From NCBI GenBank assembly GCA_001586965.3, contig LUCW03000697.1:1-24147 (forward strand): a DNA stretch of 24,147 nt, written 5' to 3'. The translations under genes and the position numbers were made by a program. The notes under the pieces were generated by a model. It did no database searches, was not told the origin of the DNA, and saw nothing but the letters and a program-made list of their open reading frames with translations. This DNA comes from Sphaeroforma sirkka. Lineage: Eukaryota > Opisthokonta > Ichthyosporea > Ichthyophonida. Positions 9,601-20,064 of this stretch are shown in pieces (the stretch's first letter is position 1; every line of letters starts with the position of its first letter).

Positions 9601-12600
9601 AGAGTTATGGTAGGGTCATAGTATTAGAGTTATGGTAGGGTCATAGTATTAGAGTTATGGTAGGGTCATAGTATTAGAGTTATGGTAGGGTCATAGTATT
9701 AGAGTTATGGTAGGGTCATAGTATTAGAGTTATGGTAGGGTCATAGTATTAGAGTTATGGTAGGGTCATAGTATTAGAGTTATGGTAGGGTCATAGTATT
9801 AGAGTTATGGTAGGGTCATAGTATTAGAGTTATGGTAGGGTCATAGTATTAGAGTTATGGTAGGGTCATAGTATTAGAGTTATGGTAGGGTCATAGTATT
9901 AGAGTTATGGTAGGGTCATAGTATTAGAGTTATGGTAGGGTCATAGTATTAGAGTTATGGTAGGGTCATAGTATTAGAGTTATGGTAGGGTCATAGTATT
10001 AGAGTTATGGTACGGTCATAGTATTAGAGTTATGGTAGAGTCATAGTATTAGAGTTATGGTAGGGTCATAGTATTAGAGTTATGGTAGAGGTCATAGTAT
10101 TAGAGTTATGGTAGGGTCATAGTATTAGAGTTATGGTAGGGTCATAGTATTAGAGTTATGGTAGAGGTCATAGTATTAGAGTTATGGTAGGGTCATAGTA
10201 TTAGAGTTATGGTAGGGTCATAGTATTAGAGTTATGGTAGGGTCATAGTATTAGAGTTATGGTAGGGTCATAGTATTAGAGTTATGGTAGGGTCATAGTA
10301 TTAGAGTTATGGTAGGGTCATAGTATTAGAGTTATGGTAGGGTCATAGTATTAGAGTTATGGTAGGGTCATAGTATTAGAGTTATGGTAGGGTCATAGTA
10401 TTAGAGTTATGGTAGGGTCATAGTATTAGAGTTATGGTAGGGTCATAGTATTAGAGTTATGGTAGGGTCATAGTATTAGAGTTATGGTAGGAGTCATAGT
10501 ATTAGAGTTATGGTAGGGTCATAGTATTAGAGTTATGGTAGAGGTCATAGTATTAGAGTTATGGTAGGGTCATAGTATTAGAGTTATGGTAGGGTCATAG
10601 TATTAGAGTTATGGTAGGGTCATAGTATTAGAGTTATGGTAGGGTCATAGTATTAGAGTTATGGTAGGGTCATAGTATTAGAGTTATGGTAGGGTCATAG
10701 TATTAGAGTTATGGTAGGGTCATAGTATTAGAGTTATGGTAGGGTCATAGTATTAGAGTTATGGTAGGGTCATAGTATTAGAGTTATGGTAGGGTCATAG
10801 TATTAGAGTTATGGTAGGGTCATAGTATTAGAGTTAGTTATGGTAGGGTCATAGTATTAGAGTTATGGTAGGGTCATAGTATTAGAGTTATGGTAGGGTC
10901 ATAGTATTAGAAGTTATGGTAGGGTCATAGTATTAGAGTTATGGTAGGGTCATAGTATTAGAGTTATGGTAGGGTCATAGTATTAGAGTTATGGTACGGT
11001 CATAGTATTAGAGTTATGGTAGGGTCATAGTATTAGAGTTATGGTAGGGTCATAGTATTAGAGTTATGGTAGGGTCATAGTATTAGAGTTATGGTAGGGT
11101 CATAGTATTAGAGTTATGGTAGGGTCATAGTATTAGAGTTATGGTAGGGTCATAGTATTAGAGTTATGGTAGGGTCATAGTATTAGAGTTATGGTAGGGT
11201 CATAGTATTAGAGTTATGGTAGGGTCATAGTATTAGAGTTATGGTAGGGTCATAGTATTAGAGTTATGGTAGTCATAGTATTAGAGTTATGGTAGGGTCA
11301 TAGTATTAGAGTTATGGTAGGGTCATAGTATTAGAGTTATGGTAGGGTCATAGTATTAGAGTTATGGTAGGGTCATAGTATTAGAGTTATGGTAGGGTCA
11401 TAGTATTAGAGTTATGGTAGGGTCATAGTATTAGAGTTTATGGTAGGGTCATAGTATTAGAGTTATGGTAGAGGTCATAGTATTAGAGTTATGGTAGGGT
11501 CATAGTATTAGAGTTATGGTAGGGTCATAGTATTAGAGTTATGGTAGGGTCATAGTATTAGAGTTATGGTAGGGTCATAGTATTAGAGTTATGGTAGGGT
11601 CATAGTATTAGAGTTATGGTAGGGTCATAGTATTAGAGTTATGGTAGGGTCATAGTATTAGAGTTATGGTAGGGTCATAGTATTAGAGTTATGGTAGGGT
11701 CATAGTATTAGAGTTATGGTAGGGTCATAGTATTAGAGTTATGGTAGGGTCATAGTATTTAGAGTTATGGTAGGGTCATAGTATTAGAGTTATGGTAGGG
11801 TCATAGTATTAGAGTTATGGTAGGGTCATAGTATTAGAGTTATGGTAGGGTCATAGTATTTGAGTTATGGTAGGGCCATAGTATTGAGTTATGGTAGGGT
11901 CATAGTATTAGAGTTATGGTAGGGTCATAGTATTAGAGTTATGGTAAGGTCATAGTATTAGAGTTATGGTAGGGTCATAGTATTAGAGTTATGGTAGGGT
12001 CATAGTATTAGAGTTATGGTAGGGTCATAGTATTAGAGTTATGGTAGGGTCATAGTATTAGAGTTATGGTAGAGGTCATAGTATTAGAGTTATGGTAGGG
12101 TCATAGTATTAGAGTTATGGTAGAGGTCATAGTATTAGAGTTATGGTAGGGTCATAGTATTAGAGTTATGGTAGGGTCATAGTATTAGAGTTATGGTAGG
12201 GTCATAGTATTAGAGTTATGGTAGGGTCATAGTATTAGAGTTATGGTAGGGTCATAGTATTAGAGTTATGGTAGGGTATAGTATTAGAGTTATGGTAGGG
12301 TCATAGTATTAGAGTTATGGTAGGGTCATAGTATTAGAGTTATGGTAGGGTCATAGTATTAGAGTTATGGTAGGGTCATAGTAGTATTAGAGTTATGGTA
12401 CGGTCATAGTATTAGAGTTATGGTAGGGTCATAGTATTAGAGTTATGGTAGGGTCATAGTATTAGAGTTATGGTAGGGTCATAGTATTAGAGTTATGGTA
12501 GGGTCATAGTATTAGAGTTATGGTAGGGTCATAGTAGTATTAGAGTTATGGTAGGGTCATAGTATTAGAGTTATGGTAGGGTCATAGTATTAGAGTTATG

Positions 12601-15600
12601 GTAGAGGTCATAGTATTAGAGTTATGGTAGGGTCATAGTATTAGAGTTATGGTAGGGTCATAGTATTAGAGTTATGGTAGGGTCATAGTATTAGAGTTAT
12701 GGTAGGGTCATAGTATTAGAGTTATGGTAGGGTCATAGTATTAGAGTTATATGGTAGGGTCATAGTATTAGAGTTATGGTAGGGTCATAGTATTAGAGTT
12801 ATGGTAGAGGTCATAGTATTAGAGAGTTATGGTAGGGTCATAGTATTAGAGTTATGGTAGGGTCATAGTATTAGAGTTATGGTAGGGTCATAGTATTAGA
12901 GTTATGGTAGGGTCATAGTATTAGAGTTATGGTAGGGTCATAGTATTAGAGTTATGGTAGGGTCATAGTATTAGAGTTATGGTAGGGTCATAGTATTAGA
13001 GTTATGGTAGGGTCATAGTATTAGAGTTATGGTAGGGTCATAGTATTAGAGTTATGGTAGGGTCATAGTATTAGAGTTATGGTAGGGTCATAGTATTAGA
13101 GTTATGGTAGGGTCATAGTATTAGAGTTATGGTAGGTCATAGTATTAGAGTTATGGTAGGGTCATAGTATTAGAGTTATGGTAGAGGTCATAGTATTAGA
13201 GTTATGGTAGGGTCATAGTATTAGAGTTATGGTAGGGTCATAGTATTAGAGTTATGGTAGGGTCATAGTATTAGAGTTATGGTAGGGTCATAGTATTAGA
13301 GTTATGGTAGGGTCATAGTATTAGAGTTATGGTAGAGGTCATAGTATTAGAGTTATGGTAGAGGTCATAGTATTAGAGTTATGGTAGGGTCATAGTATTA
13401 GAGTTATGGTAGGGTCATAGTATTAGAGTTATGGTAGGGTCATAGTATTAGAGTTATGGTAGGGTCATAGTATTAGAGTTATGGTAGGGTCATAGTATTA
13501 GAGTTATGGTAGGGTCATAGTATTAGAGTTATGGTAGGGTCATAGTATTAGAGTTATGGTAGGGTCATAGTATTAGAGTTATGGTAGGGTCATAGTATTA
13601 GAGTTATGGTAGGGTCATAGTATTATTAGAGTTATGGTAGGGTCATAGTATTAGAGTTATGGTACGGTCATAGTATTAGAGTTATGGTAGGGTCATAGTA
13701 TTAGATTAGAGTTATGGTAGGGTCATAGTATTATTAGAGTTATGGTAGGGTCATAGTATTAGAGTTATGGTAGGGTCATAGTATTAGAGTTATGGTAGGG
13801 TCATAGTATTAGAGTTATGGTAGGGTCATAGTATTAGAGTTATGGTAGGGTCATAGTATTAGAGTTATGGTAGGGTCATAGTATTAGAGTTATGGTAGGG
13901 TCATAGTATTAGAGTTATGGTAGGGTCATAGTATTAGAGTTATGGTAGGGTCATAGTAGTATTAGAGTTATGGTAGGGTCATAGTATTAGAGTTATGGTA
14001 GGGTCGTAGTATTAGAGTTATGGTAGAAGGTCATAGTATTAGAGTTATGGTAGGGTCATAGTATTAGAGTTATGGTAGGGTCATAGTATTAGAGTTATGG
14101 TAGGGTCATAGTATTAGAGTTATGGTAGGGTCATAGTAGTATTAGAGTTATGGTAGGTCATAGTATTAGAGAGTTATGGTAGAGGTCATAGTATTAGAGT
14201 TATGGTAGGGTCATCATATTATTAGAGTTATGGTAGGGTCATAGTATTAGAGTTATGGTAGGGTCATAGTATTAGAGTTATGGTAGGGTCATAGTATTAG
14301 AGTTATGGTAGGGTCATAGTATTAGAGTTATGGTAGGGTCATAGTATTAGAGTTATGGTAGGGTCATAGTATTAGAGTTATGGTAGAGGTCATAGTATTA
14401 GAGTTATGGGTAGGGTCATAGTATTAGAGTTATGGTAGGGTCATAGTATTAGAGTTATGGTAGGGTCATAGTATTAGAGTTATGGTAGGGTCATAGTATT
14501 AGAGTTATGGTAAGGTCATAGTATTAGAGTTATGGTAGGGTCATAGTATTAGAGTTATGGTAGGGTCATAGTATTAGAGTTATGGTAGGGTCATAGTATT
14601 AGAGTTATGGTAGGGTCATAGTATTAGAGTTATGGTAGGGTCATAGTATTAGAGTTATGGTAGGGTCATAGTATTAGAGTTATGGTAGGGTCATAGTATT
14701 AGAGTTATGGTAGGGTCATAGTATTAGAGTTATGGTAGGGTCATAGTATTAGAGTTATGGTAGGGTCATAGTATTAGAGTTATGGTAGGGTCATAGTATT
14801 AGAGTTATGGTAGGGTCATAGTATTAGAGTTATGGTAGGGTCATAGTATTAGAGTTATGGTAGGGTCATAGTATTAGAGTTATGGTAGGGTCATAGTATT
14901 AGAGTTATGGTAAGGGTCATAGTATTAGAGTTATGGTAGGGTCATAGTATTAGAGTTATGGTAGGAGTTATCATAGTATTAGAGTTATGGTAGGGTCATA
15001 GTATTAGAGTTATGGTAGGGTCATAGTATTAGAGTTATGGTAGGGTCATAGTAGTATTAGAGTTATGGTACGGTCATAGTATTAGAGTTATGGTACGGTC
15101 ATAGTATTAGAGTTATGGTAGGGTCATAGTATTAGAGTTATGGTAGGGTCATAGTATTAGAGTTATGGTAGTAGGTCATAGTATTAGAGTTATGGTAGGG
15201 TCATAGTATTAGAGTTATGGTAGGGTCATAGTATTAGAGTTATGGTAGGGTCATAGTATTAGAGTTATGGTAGGGTCATAGTATTAGAGTTATGGTAGGG
15301 TCATAGTATTAGAGTTATGGTAGAGGTCATAGTATTAGAGTTATGGTAGGGTCATAGTATTAGAGTTATGGTAGGGTCATAGTATTAGAGTTATGGTAGG
15401 GTCATAGTATTAGAGTTATATGATAGGGTCATAGTATTAGAGTTATGGTAGAGGTCATAGTATTAGAGTTATGGTAGGGTCATAGTATTAGAGTTATGGT
15501 AGGGTCATAGTATTAGAGTTATGGTAGGGTCATAGTATTAGAGTTATGGTAGGGTCATAGTATTAGAGTTATGGTAGAGGTCATAGTATTAGTATTAGAG

Positions 15601-17045
15601 TTATGGTAGGGTCATAGTATTAGAGTTATGGTAGGGTCATAGTATTAGAGTTATGGTAGGGTCATAGTATTAGAGTTATGGTAGAGGTCATAGTATTAGA
15701 GTTATGGTAGGGTCATAGTATTAGAGTTATGGTAGGGTCATAGTATTAGAGTTATGGTACGGTCATAGTATTAGAGTTATGGTAGGGTCATAGTATTAGA
15801 GTTATGGTAGGGTCATAGTATTAGAGTTAGTAGGGTCATAGTATTAGAGTTATGGTAGGGTCATAGTATTATTAGAGTTATGGTAGGGTCATAGTATTAG
15901 AGTTATGGTAGGGTCATAGTAGTATAGAGTTAGAGTTATGGTAGGGTCATCGTATTAGAGTTATGGTAGGGTCATAGTATTAGAGTTATGGTAGGGTCAT
16001 AGTATTAGAGTTATGGTAGAGGTCATAGTATTAGAGAGTTATGGTAGGGTCATAGTATTAGAGTTATGGTAGGGTCATAGTATTAGAGTTATGGTAGGGT
16101 CATAGTATTAGAGTTATGGTAGGGTCATAGTATTAGAGTTATGGTAGGGTCATAGTATTAGAGTTATGGTAGGGTCATAGTATTAGAGTTATGGTAGGTC
16201 ATAGTATTCGAGTTATGGTACGGTCATAGTATTAGAGTTATGGTAGGGTCATAGTATTAGAGTTATGGTAGGGTCATAGTATTAGAGTTATGGTAGGGTC
16301 ATAGTATTAGAGTTATGGTAGGTCATAGTATTATTAGAGTTATGGTAGGGTCATAGTATTAGAGTTATGGTAGGGTCATAGTATTAGAGTTATGGTAGGG
16401 TCATAGTATTAGAGTTATGGTAGAGGTCATAGTATTAGAGTTATGGTAGGGTCATAGTATTAGAGTTATGGTAGGGTCATAGTATTAGAGTTATGGTAGG
16501 GTCATAGTATTAGAGTTATGGTAGGGTCATAGTATTAGAGTTATGGTAGGGTCATAGTATTAGAGTTATGGTAGGGTCATAGTATTAGAGTTATGGTAGG
16601 GTCATAGTATTAGAGTTATGGTAGGGTCATAGTATTAGAGTTATGGTAGGGTCATAGTATTAGAGTTATGGTAGGGTCATAGTATTAGAGTTATGGTAGG
16701 GTCATAGTATTAGAGTTATGGTAGGGTCATAGTATTAGAGTTATGGTAGGGTCATAGTATTAGAGTTATGGTAGGGTCATAGTATTAGAGTTATGGTAGG
16801 GTCATAGTATTAGAGTTATGGTAGGGTCATAGTATTAGAGTTATGGTAGGGTCATAGTATTAGAGTTATGGTAGGGTCATCGTATTAGAGTTATGGTAGG
16901 GTCATAGTATTAGAGTTATGGTACGGTCATAGTATTAGAGTTATGGTACGGTCATAGTATTAGAGTTATGGTACGGTCATAGTATTAGAGTTATGGTAGG
17001 GTCATAGTATTAGAGTTATGGTAGGGTCATAGTATTAGTTATGGT
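3611..17045 (+). repeat. 25-bp satellite array, about 13.4 kb (~540 units)
   Basis: This is a head-to-tail array of one 25-bp unit whose core is TTATGGTAGGGTCATAG, followed by TATTAGAG. Most units in the interior are identical. The commonest variants are TACGGTCA for TAGGGTCA, TAGAGGTCA (26-bp unit), TAGGTCA (24-bp unit), a doubled AG (AGAGAG), a TATTATTAG duplication and CATCG for CATAG. Since 25 is not a multiple of 3 and the unit contains TAG, every frame on the plus strand meets stops at short intervals, so it codes for nothing. Base content of a unit on the plus strand is 9 T, 8 G, 7 A and only 1 C. No gene, promoter or inserted element is visible inside. Long arrays of this kind are typical of centromeric, pericentromeric or subtelomeric heterochromatin. 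Confidence 0.98.
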
Positions 17046-17345
17046 CATAGGGTCATATGGTATATAGGGTTATAGTGTGGTAAAAGTCCCTTAAACCACT
17101 ATCAGTGTGGAGTTAGAATTAATTTACAATTAATTCACGAGAGGTAAGTATTTGTAGACCACGTAGACAATCAAATATAAGAATAAATACACCGCACTGA
17201 GCCTCAGGGAGACTCAGTAGGTTTTAGTATCGTATTTTGATGTGTTTACTACATTTTTTTACGACTAGTTACTTTAGGTGTATTATTTCGATTTTATCTC
17301 GAGGATAATAGTGGACGGAGAAGTTCATTTTATTGACGAATTACA
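17046..17345. other. Right flank of the satellite, no gene
   Basis: Degenerate satellite remnants (TATGGTATATAGGGTTATAG) fade out by about 17080. The rest is unique sequence with the right arm of the inverted repeat (17145-17162), a short palindromic stretch ACTGAG...CTCAGT at about 17196-17218, and AT-rich DNA. I see no coding region or RNA gene. Confidence 0.6.
17145..17162 (-). repeat. Right arm of array-flanking inverted repeat
   Basis: TAAGTATTTGTAGACCAC is the reverse complement of the left arm at 3366-3387 apart from one mismatch and a 4-base gap. TG...CA ends (TGGTC at 3368 and GACCA ending at 17161) are available, as for an LTR, but the span would be nearly 13.8 kb. Confidence 0.6.
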
Positions 17346-17502
17346 GGAGTTGATCTCCCTCAGAACCGGGTAGCTGAAAGGAGCTTGTAAAGTACGACAG
17401 GAGCAAAGTCTTCCGAGCACAGGGGGGAGTTGATCTCCCTCAGAACCGGATAGCCAGAAGGAGCTTGTAAACTACGACAGGAGCAAAGTCTTCCGAGCAC
17501 AG
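17346..17502 (+). repeat. 80-bp period tandem duplication (two copies)
   Basis: The copies are at 17346-17422 and 17426-17502. Each runs GGAGTTGATCTCCCTCAGAA through GGAGCTTGTAAA and TACGACAGGAGC to CTTCCGAGCACAG. They differ at only a few positions (near GGGTAGCTGA versus GGATAGCCAG and at one base after GTAAA), so the duplication is fairly young. GGAGTTGATCTCC can form a small hairpin. No function can be assigned. Confidence 0.92.
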
Positions 17503-17710
17503 ATAAGTGAAAAGAAATCCCCACCTTCCGTTTTGCTCGGTTTGATACGTTTGCGTGATTTTCATATATATATATATATACATTATGCAGATTTTATTAT
17601 TATTATAAATCTAGAGCAAATTGGGTGATTAGTAATATATGCAGAAATTAACAGGTGCCCATTTTATTTAGCTGATGAGCATTTTATTTCTTCTTCTTTT
17701 TTTTTTTTTC

Positions 17711-17767
<57 letters not shown>
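17711..17767. repeat. (AT)n microsatellite
   Basis: A nearly pure alternating TA run of about 57 bases is preceded by a poly-T tract (about 17697-17709). It belongs to copy 1 of the surrounding duplication. Confidence 0.97.
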
Positions 17768-17771
<4 letters not shown>

Positions 17772-17806
17772 TCGACCATCCGGTCGAATGCTACTAATTT
17801 TAATTA

Positions 17807-17814
<8 letters not shown>

Positions 17815-17839
<25 letters not shown>

Positions 17840-17850
17840 TATATATATAT
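17815..17850. repeat. (AT)n microsatellite
   Basis: An alternating AT run interrupted by one AATT step follows an A-tract and abuts the start of the second copy of the duplication. A shorter AT tract sits inside copy 2 near 17884-17899. Confidence 0.95.
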
Positions 17851-18039
17851 CCGTTTTGCTCGGTTTGATACACTTGCGTGATTTATATATATATATATTT
17901 ATATTTTATGCATATTTTTTTAAAATTATTTTAAATCTAGAGCAAATTGGAGTGATTAGTAATATATGCAATTTTTTAGCATTTTTTATTTCTAAATTTT
18001 TTTATAGATTAATTAGTCATCGACCATTTCCCAACAACC

Positions 18040-18499
18040 ATTCATTCTTCTTTTGATTTTTTTTAATCCATCTTCGGTCCGAAAATCCAGATACTTCAAT
18101 TCCAATGCGACTTTTCAGGCCGTCGTTGACAATCAAGGCCTCCCTCTGACTAATTAGCAGTCATAGGACGTTTGAACAATGTTTTGACTGGCCTAGTCAA
18201 TCCACACAACACGAACATGATGCAGTATCGCAGTTAGGGGGTATAGAAGAACGTAATTTGGCGTAGAGAAGGTCGATATGGCAGATTTTCATAGGTGTGG
18301 GCGAGTACAGCGACGACAAAGGGCAGATAGAGGTGATCAAGAAAAGCAGGTAGCAATGTAGAATCGACAGTGTCAGGCGACGTAGAATGGAAACGTGTGA
18401 ATTAAGCGCGCGTGAGACAGGTAGCAATGCAGAAGAGGAGCTAGGCACAGTTTGGGAGAAACTGAGACAGAAAAAATGCGATTTCAACTCGTATTTTCA
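18040..18499. other. Intergenic, no gene recognised
   Basis: A 96-residue minus-strand open frame (18197-18487) is present, but it is Ser/Leu/Cys-rich, matches no family I know and lies in repeat-rich DNA, so I do not call it a gene. CAGGTAGCAATG occurs twice (about 18349 and 18419), a small dispersed duplication. Nothing else is supported. Confidence 0.5.
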
Positions 18500-18504
18500 A
18501 CAAA

Positions 18505-18738
18505 TATCAACTACGGGAACAAGTTTTGGTAATCAATTGGCTAGACGAAAAGACTGGCATGGTTAGAAGATCGATTTTTCGAAAATATCTCGGAGTCGAA
18601 TGTTCGCCATCGTTGCATGCGCGAACTTCGATGGTCACAAAACATAGGAAAAAATATATCACGGGAGGTATCGAACCCACGACCAACACACAACTAGAAG
18701 ACATATTTACCGATGTTACAAGACAGAATACATTTTCG
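18505..18738 (-). mobile_element. Candidate tRNA-derived SINE
   Basis: On the minus strand a good Pol III B box, GGTTCGATACC, lies at 18667-18677 within a T-arm-like context (GTGGGTTCGATACCTCCC). An A-box-like TTGTAACATCGG lies at 18710-18721, matching the TRGYNNARYNGG consensus with about two mismatches. The 33-bp gap between boxes is within the usual range. The body downstream (toward lower coordinates) is not tRNA-like, as expected for a SINE. No folded intact tRNA is seen, so it is not a tRNA gene. The outer limits are uncertain. The lower end is set where the sequence loses character, and the upper end abuts an AT microsatellite. A copy-number search would decide it. Confidence 0.4.

Positions 18739-18776
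<38 letters not shown>
18738..18776. repeat. (AT)n microsatellite
   Basis: An alternating TA run with one CATA interruption lies just outside the candidate SINE. It produces a run of Tyr/Ile codons in an otherwise meaningless plus-strand open frame. Confidence 0.95.
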
Positions 18777-18778
<2 letters not shown>

Positions 18779-18779
18779 T

Positions 18780-19600
18780 AAATTTCCATTCTAGAGAGAA
18801 AGGAAGTCAACGTAAGTGAATCAGCCGTAGGGACAACATAGCCTGGTACGGTTGTATGATTGTTGGTGAAAACTAAGGAGAACATTATCACCGACATATA
18901 AGGCGAATCGTCAAGATGCAGCGGACTCTTGCAAGGTACAGAAGAAATAGTACATGCAAAAAAAGCACTTATATCACTCAAATTCAAGTTGGTTTGAAAA
19001 AGGAATTTGTTTTTTTGGTTTTCCAACTTCATAACCGATGTATCTACCTTGGGCTTCAAGGTTATTCTTGGGAACCTTGACCTGAACTTCCTGGCTGCAG
19101 GCCTCGGATTTGATTGATGTTGGAGTACAGTGGTCCGAAGGTTGGATTAAAGGAGCATTCAGAACGCTAGACACGACAGGCGGTTGATCATTGAACACGC
19201 TTCGAGTCTATCAGCAACTCTTAATTACTCCTATAGACAGAGCAAAGGAGAGCAAAACGAGTACTCATTAACAAAACCAACCCAAACAAAATGATTAGCA
19301 ATCATTAAGCGAGCAAGGTGTATTCGAGGCGCAACGAGTTTTCAGGGACCCGCAAGCAGACCTTGTAGACATCAACATGATTCAATGATAATTAGCTATT
19401 TTGGTATCACAAGAGGAGAACGGCGGAAGAAAGTGTGTAACACAAATGGCTGAAGTCAACTATTATATAATAGCCGACACTCCTTCAATCTGGACCAACT
19501 ATTCATCAACAACACAAAGCCATACATCGAAGTCTTAACATCAAGATGCCTATGCGTCCAACACCCCCGTAGCCCTCGACGCACTCGTCGCGACGGCAAA
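18780..19600. other. Intergenic or 5' untranslated region of the right element
   Basis: No protein, RNA gene or repeat family is recognised. A 7-bp inverted repeat (AATGATT/AATCATT, 19290-19306) is the only visible structure. The 5' LTR and leader of the right-hand Gypsy element should lie somewhere here or just after, but I could not find a sequence matching the LTR-like start at 3365. Confidence 0.4.
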
Positions 19601-20064
19601 GCAACCCAGAGATCTTTGTCAGATTTCGAGCAGACCCACCAAGGAGGCACAGCTTCTTCGCGCCAGACAGTAGCATCGCGTCGAAGAGATGAACAACCGC
19701 GATATGAACAGACAGACCAAGACGTGGGCCAGGCAGCAAGCAGGCGACATCAGTTGGGGCACGGGTCTCGCTTATCGGCAAGAGGAGAGCAGATCCAGAA
19801 GACAGTGAGGTGCAATTTGTGATTAGGCATACTAGTCGTTCAAAGTCTGCTGAACCAGCAGCTGAGCAACACAGGGTCAGCCAATGTCCGAGGTACTTCG
19901 GGCATTCATTCAGCAGGTGATAGACCGCATTCATGGCAGCCTTTCACCGAGCACCTGAACGAGATTTCACTCGAAAGCGAACTCGATCATGGGAGTTTTA
20001 CCAGTGCAAGTCAGGATTCCCTCGCAGGCAACGGGGATGAGCGACAAGTCAACGGCATAGAAAT

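Larger units (their letters stand above)
17528..18028 (+). repeat. Direct duplication (~323-bp period) with AT tracts
   Basis: Copy 1 (17528-17779) and copy 2 (17851-18028) share in the same order: CCGTTTTGCTCGGTTTGATA, TTGCGTGATTT, an AT microsatellite, TTATGCA, AAATCTAGAGCAAATTGG, GTGATTAGTAATATATGCA, GCATTTTATTTCT, and finally ATCGACCAT. Copy 1 is longer because of an extra piece and an AT expansion near 17711-17767. The copies are well diverged outside the shared blocks. This may be a duplicated small non-autonomous element or a segmental duplication; no protein or RNA gene is visible. Confidence 0.85.

Noticed and set aside
3611-17045. CRISPR array
   Set aside because: Units follow each other with no unique spacers, and the surroundings are eukaryotic retrotransposons.
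3611-17045. Telomere repeats
   Set aside because: The unit contains TAGGG but no short TTAGGG-type repeat; the 25-bp period and internal position do not fit canonical telomeric DNA. A subtelomeric site remains possible.
17153-17175. Relation between GTAGACCACGTAGACAATCAA and TTGTAGACATCAACATG near 19363 as two LTR ends
   Set aside because: The match is short and needs gaps; it could easily be chance.
18197-18487. 96-residue minus-strand open frame
   Set aside because: Low-complexity Ser/Leu/Cys composition with no motif, no matching neighbour and no conserved context. Chance length for this DNA.
18660-18725. Functional tRNA gene on the minus strand
   Set aside because: A- and B-box-like sequences exist, but I could not lay out an acceptor stem or cloverleaf with proper pairing.
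18526-18819. 97-residue plus-strand open frame
   Set aside because: It crosses the candidate SINE and the AT microsatellite, which creates its YIYIHIYIY run.
19402-19416. Primer-binding site TGGTATCACAAGAGG of the right element
   Set aside because: It begins TGG like many tRNA-primed sites, but no LTR end (CA) precedes it and no matching LTR was found, so it is too weak to annotate.
19506-19934. 142-residue minus-strand open frame with CLLGG, LLPGPRLGLSV and similar
   Set aside because: No family match, and it overlaps the probable leader/gag region of a plus-strand retrotransposon. Better seen as an antisense shadow.
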